Assembly (NCBI GenBank): GCA_045531585.1
Contig: JAZSEH010000045.1
Span: forward strand, 1 to 38,619
Direction of reading: 5' to 3'
Length of the DNA stretch: 38,619 nucleotides
Origin: SIG587 sp045531585
Lineage (GTDB): Bacteria; Bacillota; Clostridia; Oscillospirales; Acutalibacteraceae
Part shown: positions 34,021-38,619 of the stretch, piece after piece
Numbering within the stretch: the stretch's first letter is position 1
How the letters are laid out: each line of letters opens with the position of its first letter
The notes under the pieces: model-generated
The model's database searches: none
Told to the model about the DNA's origin: nothing
What the model saw: only the letters and a program-made list of their open reading frames with translations
Translations under genes and position numbers: made by a program

Positions 34021-34087
34021 TGCCCGTGTAGCTTAAATAATGCAGAGCGTTTTTTTAAAAGATGTCGGTGTGATTCCGTCCGGGGCA
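34021..34087 (+). other. Folded intergenic element, tRNA-like or riboswitch-like
   Basis: Between the sigma gene and the zinc-ribbon gene. TGCCC (34021-34025) can close with GGGCA (34083-34087, one extra G). Inside are TAGCTT..GAGCG, resembling a tRNA D arm, a short T/A stem (7 T, 4 A) where an anticodon arm would be, and CGG-TGTGATT-CCG, resembling a T arm. The same CGGTGTGATTCCG also resembles the core of cobalamin riboswitches, but the CCCGCnACTGT block of those is missing. No usable anticodon loop exists, so it is not a working tRNA. Identity unresolved. Confidence 0.3.
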
Positions 34088-34118
34088 AAAACAAACCAAT
34101 CAAGAGAGGTAAAAAAAC

Positions 34119-34418
34119 ATGTTTGAAGACAAGACACTCAAATGCAAAGACTGCGGAGAAGAATTCGTATTCACTGCAAGAGAGCAGGAATTCTACGAGT
34201 CCAAGGGCTTCGTAAACGAGCCGCAGCGCTGTAAGCCTTGCCGTGACAAGCGTAAGAACGCCGGCAGAGCTCCCAGAGAAATGCATGAAGCCGTTTGCAA
34301 TGCTTGCGGCGGCGTAGCAAAGGTCCCCTTCATTCCCCGCGACGATCGTCCGGTTTACTGCAGTGAATGCTTCGCCAAGATGAAGGAAGAAGAAGCAAAC
34401 GCTCAGGATGCCGAATAA
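34119..34418 (+). CDS. Small double zinc-ribbon protein
   Basis: A 99-residue protein with two four-Cys zinc ribbons: Cys9/Cys12 with Cys38/Cys41, and Cys60/Cys63 with Cys81/Cys84. The tail is acidic. It resembles the probable zinc-ribbon proteins found in many Clostridia, whose function is unknown; nucleic-acid binding is a guess. AGAGGT precedes the ATG. Codon use favours TTC, TAC, AAG and GGC, unlike its neighbours and like gapA and ftsZ, so strong expression is likely. A strong terminator follows, and the folded element lies upstream. Confidence 0.85.
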   Translation: MFEDKTLKCKDCGEEFVFTAREQEFYESKGFVNEPQRCKPCRDKRKNAGRAPREMHEAVCNACGGVAKVPFIPRDDRPVYCSECFAKMKEEEANAQDAE

Positions 34419-34440
34419 TAAAATATTACATAAATATTTT

Positions 34441-34470
34441 ACCTCCCACGGGTCACCGTGGGAGGTTTTT
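34441..34470 (+). terminator. Terminator of the zinc-ribbon gene
   Basis: Perfect 11-bp G+C-rich stem 34441-34451/34456-34466, loop GTCA, then five T. Confidence 0.92.
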
Positions 34471-34472
34471 CT

Positions 34473-35348
34473 TTACCTGTTTTCTTCTATACGTTTAATA
34501 AGGTATCTTCCCGTATCATGGGCAAAGGTAAGAGCGCTGTCTATCAGTCCGTCCGGTATTTTACGGAAGAAAGCGCTTATCTCGTAGGTGAAATCACCTT
34601 TATAATCTATTTCGCCAAGGGCCTTGCAAACCTTTTCAAAATCAATTTTTGAAGTAAATGGCAGTGTGTGCATATCCGTAACAAATTCATTATCGTGCAC
34701 ATGTAGTGCCTGAAGTCTATCACCCAAGGCGTGGATTATATTGGTTATGCTTTCTCCCACAAGGGGAACGTGACCTATATCAAGACAGGCGACGATCCAC
34801 GGACTGTTTATTTCATCTACGTAGTCACAGAAGGTATCACATCTTGAACATGTGCTTTCAATTATGTTGTTACTGCCAAGCTCATTGCGCCACATATTTT
34901 CAACAGCAACTTTTATTCCGAATTTCTCACAATAGGGGATAAGACTTTTGTAGAACTGCATGTTCATTTCGCGAAGTTCATCAATATAGTCGTGATAATG
35001 AAGGTGTTGTTTGGGATGTACAATGATAATTTTTGCGCCTAAAATTGAGGCAACCTCCATTGCGCGAACGATATTATTAAAAATTATTTCGTCCTTTTCA
35101 GGGTCTCCCGTGCTGGAAGGGAAAGGAGCGTGAGCCTGATTGCAGAAAATATCTAAATTATCGGTGTATTTGCGTAGCGTAACTGCGTTTTCGTACCAAT
35201 CTTCACCCTTTATAAATACCTCTTCACCCTTGGTATTATAGTATAAAGATATGTCGTAAGCATCAAACCCTGATTTTTTAAGTTTTTCAATACCCTGTTC
35301 TAAACCAAAGCGTGAAGACATAGGTTCGTTTTGAGCAGATAATAGCAT
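34473..35348 (-). CDS. Sugar phosphate isomerase/epimerase (xylose-isomerase-like TIM barrel)
   Basis: A 291-residue protein from the ATG at 35348, which has GGGAGG 8 bases upstream; a longer reading to 35459 runs through the promoter and is rejected. It shows the pattern of the AP endonuclease 2/xylose-isomerase-like barrel: QAHAPFPSS, IIVHPKQHLHYHDY, VAVENMW, ACLDIGHVP and LQALHVHDNE, whose His, Glu and Asp residues would bind divalent metal. The substrate is unknown; inositol or keto-sugar isomerisation is typical. No partner gene adjoins it. Single gene with its own promoter. Confidence 0.86.
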   Translation of the reverse strand: MLLSAQNEPMSSRFGLEQGIEKLKKSGFDAYDISLYYNTKGEEVFIKGEDWYENAVTLRKYTDNLDIFCNQAHAPFPSSTGDPEKDEIIFNNIVRAMEVASILGAKIIIVHPKQHLHYHDYIDELREMNMQFYKSLIPYCEKFGIKVAVENMWRNELGSNNIIESTCSRCDTFCDYVDEINSPWIVACLDIGHVPLVGESITNIIHALGDRLQALHVHDNEFVTDMHTLPFTSKIDFEKVCKALGEIDYKGDFTYEISAFFRKIPDGLIDSALTFAHDTGRYLIKRIEENR

Positions 35349-35379
35349 ATAATTACCTCCCGATAAGATTATCAAGTAT

Positions 35380-35408
35380 ATTAAAACACAAACGCATTGT
35401 TTTTTCAA
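35380..35408 (-). promoter_or_regulatory. Promoter of the TIM-barrel isomerase gene
   Basis: On the minus strand TTGAAA (35403-35408), 17-bp spacer, TTTAAT (35380-35385). Confidence 0.65.
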
Positions 35409-35426
35409 GGGAATAAGCATATTTTG

Positions 35427-35455
35427 TTGCAAAAAAATGCAAGATATGGTATTAT
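35427..35455 (+). promoter_or_regulatory. Promoter of the membrane protein-peptidase operon
   Basis: TTGCAA (35427-35432), 17-bp spacer, TATTAT (35450-35455). A small inverted repeat, TTGCA-6-TGCAA, starts at the -35 box. Confidence 0.8.
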
Positions 35456-35488
35456 TCAATATATAAAATACAAATTGGGGGAATTTGA

Positions 35489-36226
35489 ATGGAATTTAGT
35501 GTAAATCACCCAATACTGTTTGTGCTTGTAGGGGTTATAATTGTTGCCGTACTTGCGCAATCGGTATTCTTCCTTGTAAAAGCTTGGAAGCGTGGCGTTA
35601 AAATTGGCATGGATAAGAAAAAGCTTCGCCGTATTGCAGTTACTGCAGGAGTTTTTACCGTGGCTCCTGCTCTGGCAATAGTTATAAGCGTAATTACCCT
35701 TGCTAAGGATTTGGGTATTGCTTTGCCGTGGCTCAGGTTAAGCGTTGTAGGCTCTCTTTCTTACGAGACCATAGCCGCCGCTAATGCAGAAAGCGCAATG
35801 GGCCTTGAAATGGGTAAGGTTGCCTCTCTTACGGCAACACAATACGTTACAATTACCGCTGTTATGACTCTTAGTATTATGGTAGGTATATGGCTTGTGC
35901 CGGTAGTATGTAAAAAACTTCAAAACGGCATGATATCCCTCGAAAAGCGTGATGCAAAGTGGTCTGAGATATTTTCGTCATCGATGTTCATTGGTATGAT
36001 AGCCGCCTTTGTGGGTTTTGTTTTCTGTGACGTTTCAACGGTATTCAGCGGGTCCTTTGAAGGTCTTATCCCTGTATGCGTTATGGCCGTTTCCGCTCTT
36101 GTTATGGCTATTTCGGGACTGCTTGTTAACATTACTAAGGCACGCTGGATATCCGATTATGCGTTGCCTGTCAGCCTCATTGCCGGTATGGCAGCAGCTA
36201 TACCCATAACCGCTTGGTTATCTTAA
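35489..36226 (+). CDS. Polytopic membrane protein, DUF5058-like
   Basis: A 245-residue integral membrane protein with about six segments (near 7-31, 48-70, 117-142, 165-185, 188-212 and 219-243). The loop WLRLSVVGSLSYETIAAANA, with GSLSYE, lies between hydrophobic stretches and may enter the membrane. I believe it is of the DUF5058 type, which has no assigned function. It starts behind GGGGG and heads a three-gene operon with a second membrane protein (18 bases on) and an M20 peptidase. A two-part permease with its peptidase is the natural reading, but that is inference. Confidence 0.75.
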   Translation: MEFSVNHPILFVLVGVIIVAVLAQSVFFLVKAWKRGVKIGMDKKKLRRIAVTAGVFTVAPALAIVISVITLAKDLGIALPWLRLSVVGSLSYETIAAANAESAMGLEMGKVASLTATQYVTITAVMTLSIMVGIWLVPVVCKKLQNGMISLEKRDAKWSEIFSSSMFIGMIAAFVGFVFCDVSTVFSGSFEGLIPVCVMAVSALVMAISGLLVNITKARWISDYALPVSLIAGMAAAIPITAWLS

Positions 36227-36244
36227 GAAAGGGGATTGTATATT

Positions 36245-36910
36245 ATGAGTGAAAATACTTCATATATGAATAAAGTTCATACCTGGGGAAGGGTATGGAA
36301 TATTGGTATGATGATAATTCTTTTGGCATTCCCTGTGGCGGTTGGCTTGATTTTTAAAGCCGCTCCTGATCTCCACGGACTTATATTTGGTCTTATAGCT
36401 ACAGCACCTATGTATTGGGCAGTTGGTGTAGTTGAAACCTTTACCTATATACCTATGCTTGGTGCAGGTGGATCATATCTTTCTTTTGTAACGGGAAACA
36501 TTTCCAATCTTAAATTACCTTGCGCCCTCAACGCTCTTGAACAGGCCAACGTAAAGGCTAATTCTGAAGAGGGTGAAGTGGTTTCCACCATTGCTATTGC
36601 GGTATCAAGCATTGTTACAACCATTATAATAATTCTGGGAGTTTTACTTATCGTTCCTTTGAATCCAATTCTTAATGCCCCCGTTTTGGCACCTGCTTTT
36701 GCACAGATATTGCCTGCGCTTTTTGGCGGTCTTGGTGTAGTATTTGTTTCACGAAATTGGAAAATAGCCATCGCACCCGTTTTACTTATGCTTATACTTT
36801 TTGTTGCTATTCCTGCTCTGAACGAAGGAACAGTTGGAATTATGGTGCCTGTAAGTGTACTGTTCACCCTTGCGGTAAGTCGTATAATGTATAAAAAAGG
36901 ATGGCTTTAA
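36245..36910 (+). CDS. Polytopic membrane protein, partner of the DUF5058-like protein
   Basis: A 221-residue membrane protein from the ATG at 36245 with AAAGGGG at 36228-36234; a TTG at 36236 would crowd that site. About five to six segments are visible (near 19-40, 45-65, 103-135, 145-165, 170-190 and 195-215). GAGGSYLSFVTGNISNLKLP after the second segment parallels the GSLSYE loop of the upstream protein, so the two may be related halves of one channel or carrier. The loop after it carries acidic NSEEGEV. Family not recognised with certainty. Three bases separate it from the M20 peptidase. Confidence 0.75.
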   Translation: MSENTSYMNKVHTWGRVWNIGMMIILLAFPVAVGLIFKAAPDLHGLIFGLIATAPMYWAVGVVETFTYIPMLGAGGSYLSFVTGNISNLKLPCALNALEQANVKANSEEGEVVSTIAIAVSSIVTTIIIILGVLLIVPLNPILNAPVLAPAFAQILPALFGGLGVVFVSRNWKIAIAPVLLMLILFVAIPALNEGTVGIMVPVSVLFTLAVSRIMYKKGWL

Positions 36911-36913
36911 TTT

Positions 36914-38350
36914 ATGGAATTCGTATATGCAATCTTGGCGGTATTGGTCATATTTATTGCAGTTATTTTAATTAGAGCCGCAGCATTTAAACCACTCCCT
37001 CAAAAAGAGACTATAAGGGAAGAGGTAAGATTTAACGGCGATTTAGCGATTGATGCATTGCAACAGCTTGTACGCTGTAAAACAGTATCCTATTATGACC
37101 ATACACTTGAGGATGAAGCCGAGTTTGAAAAGCTTATCGCTCTTTTACCTAAGCTTTATCCTAACGTGTTTAAAAACTGCTCTCTTGAAAAGCTACCGGA
37201 CAGAGCACTGCTTTTTCATTGGAAAGGAAAAAATGGTGGAGACCCTGCCGTTTTAATGGCACATTATGACGTTGTTCCTGTTAATGAGGAAAACTGGGAA
37301 AAACCACCCTTTGACGCCATTATTGAGGATGGAGTAATGTGGGGCAGAGGTACCCTAGATACAAAGGTTACCTTTAACGGCGCTCTCTTTGCGGCAGATA
37401 CCCTTATTGCAAACGGTTTTATTCCCGAAAATGATATTTATTTAGCCTTCTCCGGTGGAGAGGAGGTAAATGGCTCTGGTGCAAAGAATATAGTGGATTA
37501 TTTTAAAGCTCAAGGAATAACCCCTTCTATTGTTCTTGATGAGGGCGGTGGTGTTGTGGAAAACGTTTTCCCCGGAGTAAAACAGCCCTGCGGCCTTATT
37601 GGTATAGCTGAAAAGGGAATGCTTAATCTTGAGTTTACGGTGAAATCTGCAGGAGGTCATGCATCTGCACCTAAACCTCATACTCCTATAGGTGTGCTTT
37701 CCAAAGCCTGCTGCTTGGTTGAAAATAATCCGTTCCCAATGCATATTACTAAGCCTGCTGCCGAAATGTTCAATACCTTAGGCAGACACTCCACGTTTTT
37801 ATATCGTATTATATTTTCCAATATGTGGCTGTTTAAGGGCGTACTTAATATGATTTGCAAAAAGAGTGGGGGAGAGATTAACGCCCTGCTTCGTACTACC
37901 GTGGCCTTTACACAAAGCTCAGGCAGCACAGCACCTAACGTGATACCGCCAAAGGCTACTATGGTGGCAAATCTACGTCTGAATCCTATGGATAGCGTCC
38001 AAGGGGCTAAAGACCGTATCGCAAAGGTTATAAATAACCCTGACGTTGAGCTTAACATAGGCAGTCATATGGAGCCTAGCCGTATTTCCAGAACCGATTG
38101 TGAGGCTTGGGAGAGGGTCGCAAAGGCTGTTTCACAAACCTGGCAGGGTTGCCTTGTTGCACCCTATCTTATGGTGCAGTGCTCCGATTGCCGTCACTAC
38201 GGCGAAATATCAGATAAGGTTTACCGTTTCTCGGCTATGGACCTTACTGCACAGGAGCGTGCAACCATTCACGGAAATAATGAGCGTATCCGTCTGGAAG
38301 CGGTTAAGAGGGCAGTAGAGTTTTATATAAGAATAATTAAGCAATGTTAA
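36914..38350 (+). CDS. Membrane-anchored M20 family metallopeptidase
   Basis: A 478-residue M20/M25/M40 peptidase with an N-terminal membrane segment (about 3-25). The di-zinc site is complete: His117 and Asp119 in MAHYDVVPV, Asp149 in GRGTLDTK, Glu183/Glu184 in SGGEEVNGSG, Asp209 in VLDEGGG and His453 in TIHGNNE. A dimerisation domain (about 225-345) interrupts the catalytic part, as in carboxypeptidase-type M20 enzymes. It should cleave dipeptides or N-acyl amino acids, perhaps those moved by the two membrane proteins upstream. Ribosome site is poor (GGATGG), so coupling to the gene before it is likely. Confidence 0.92.
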   Translation: MEFVYAILAVLVIFIAVILIRAAAFKPLPQKETIREEVRFNGDLAIDALQQLVRCKTVSYYDHTLEDEAEFEKLIALLPKLYPNVFKNCSLEKLPDRALLFHWKGKNGGDPAVLMAHYDVVPVNEENWEKPPFDAIIEDGVMWGRGTLDTKVTFNGALFAADTLIANGFIPENDIYLAFSGGEEVNGSGAKNIVDYFKAQGITPSIVLDEGGGVVENVFPGVKQPCGLIGIAEKGMLNLEFTVKSAGGHASAPKPHTPIGVLSKACCLVENNPFPMHITKPAAEMFNTLGRHSTFLYRIIFSNMWLFKGVLNMICKKSGGEINALLRTTVAFTQSSGSTAPNVIPPKATMVANLRLNPMDSVQGAKDRIAKVINNPDVELNIGSHMEPSRISRTDCEAWERVAKAVSQTWQGCLVAPYLMVQCSDCRHYGEISDKVYRFSAMDLTAQERATIHGNNERIRLEAVKRAVEFYIRIIKQC

Positions 38351-38358
38351 ATTAAACC

Positions 38359-38402
38359 TTGACATATCCGCGTGTTATTGTTAAAATATATAACACGCGG
38401 AT
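38359..38402 (+). promoter_or_regulatory. Promoter with a perfect 12-bp inverted repeat over its core
   Basis: TTGACA (38359-38364), 17-bp spacer, TAAAAT (38382-38387). ATCCGCGTGTTA (38366-38377) and TAACACGCGGAT (38391-38402) are exact reverse complements, the left arm in the spacer and the right arm over the expected start site. Because transcription would begin inside the right arm, this looks like a repressor operator, not an RNA hairpin. What it drives lies to the right. Confidence 0.75.
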
Positions 38403-38619
38403 GAAGTACCGCAAGAGTGTGCACGAAGTGCGGCTGCACACATTAAAATTTAATAGCTAGTTAAGCGGTAAATCGTTTAATTATAATGATAATCGGTAGT
38501 CGAAAAGCTTTCAATCAAAGCTTTTCGAAAAACCGCTAAGTGTAGCGGTTTTATGTAAATAATCTCTGATTATTTACACCGACATCATTGCAATGAATTA
38601 GGTGAAATTATTTATATAA
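38403..38619 (+). repeat. Hairpin-rich leader or intergenic repeat at the right edge
   Basis: No convincing gene. Inverted repeats follow closely: 38417-38423/38435-38441 (7 bp), 38501-38511/38517-38527 (11 bp, perfect), 38529-38537/38544-38552 (9 bp plus Ts, terminator-like), 38555-38564/38568-38577 (10 bp, loop TCT) and the 12-base palindrome TCATTGCAATGA. AGCGGT at 38464-38469 matches the 3' arm of the terminator-like hairpin and could compete for its 5' arm. It may be a structured leader of the promoter at 38359, or an intergenic repeat. Confidence 0.5.

Noticed and set aside
38401..38460. 19-codon frame in the right-edge leader
   Set aside because: Starts within the right operator arm with no ribosome-binding site; its sequence is the hairpin arms. 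Kept only as a possibility in the leader finding.
1..38619. CRISPR arrays, insertion sequences, prophage, standard tRNA or rRNA genes
   Set aside because: Looked for on both strands; no spaced repeats, transposase, integrase or intact cloverleaf was found.

Overview
The window looks like a chromosome segment of a low-to-mid G+C Gram-positive anaerobe of the class Clostridia, probably close to Oscillospirales/Ruminococcaceae. This is inferred from gene content and style: an mraZ-rsmH-ftsL-PBP(PASTA) division/cell-wall cluster, a meso-diaminopimelate type MurE, a YwiB-ArgS pair, a lonA-engB pair as in Bacillus, an NfnAB-type electron-bifurcating transhydrogenase (typical of strict anaerobes), FMN and SAM-I riboswitches, and near-consensus sigma-A promoters (TTGACA, 17 bp, TATAAT-like). 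No rRNA, CRISPR array, insertion sequence or prophage was seen. Almost the whole window is single-copy housekeeping chromosome, with one accessory carbohydrate segment and two hairpin-rich ends.

Layout, left to right. 1-250: hairpin-rich intergenic DNA and a promoter flanked by inverted repeats. 251-3069: two overlapping FAD-dependent oxidoreductase genes (BaiN/HI0933-like and COG2509-like). 3233-4243: glyceraldehyde-3-phosphate dehydrogenase, facing a minus-strand operon murI-ywiB-argS (7270 to 4339). 7344-8145: FMN riboswitch and riboflavin transporter ribU. 8142-11750: SAM-I riboswitch, metK and the nfnA/nfnB pair, apparently one transcript.

11848-24318 is the division and cell wall (dcw) cluster: a consensus promoter, four MraZ-box repeats, then mraZ, rsmH, ftsL-like, a PASTA-containing class B PBP, murE, mraY, ftsW, murG, murA, divIB/ftsQ and, behind its own promoter, ftsZ. 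The cluster makes lipid II (MurE and MurA for the precursor, MraY and MurG for the lipid steps) and supplies septal synthesis (FtsW plus PBP, FtsL, DivIB) and the Z ring. murB, murC, murD, murF and ftsA are missing from their usual places.

24320-28419 is an accessory segment: an SGNH hydrolase, an AraC regulator divergent from a predicted six-hairpin glycosidase with direct-repeat operator half-sites between them, and a gutted PHP-domain metallohydrolase gene directly behind the glycosidase. 28437-31557 holds lonA and engB. 31574-33283 (minus) is a phosphohexomutase, back to back with a small orphan sigma factor (33430-34014). Then come an odd folded, tRNA/riboswitch-like intergenic element, a double zinc-ribbon protein, a minus-strand TIM-barrel isomerase, and a tight operon of two polytopic membrane proteins (DUF5058-like and a partner) with a membrane-anchored M20 peptidase. 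The window ends in a promoter with a perfect 12-bp inverted repeat over its core and a string of perfect hairpins.
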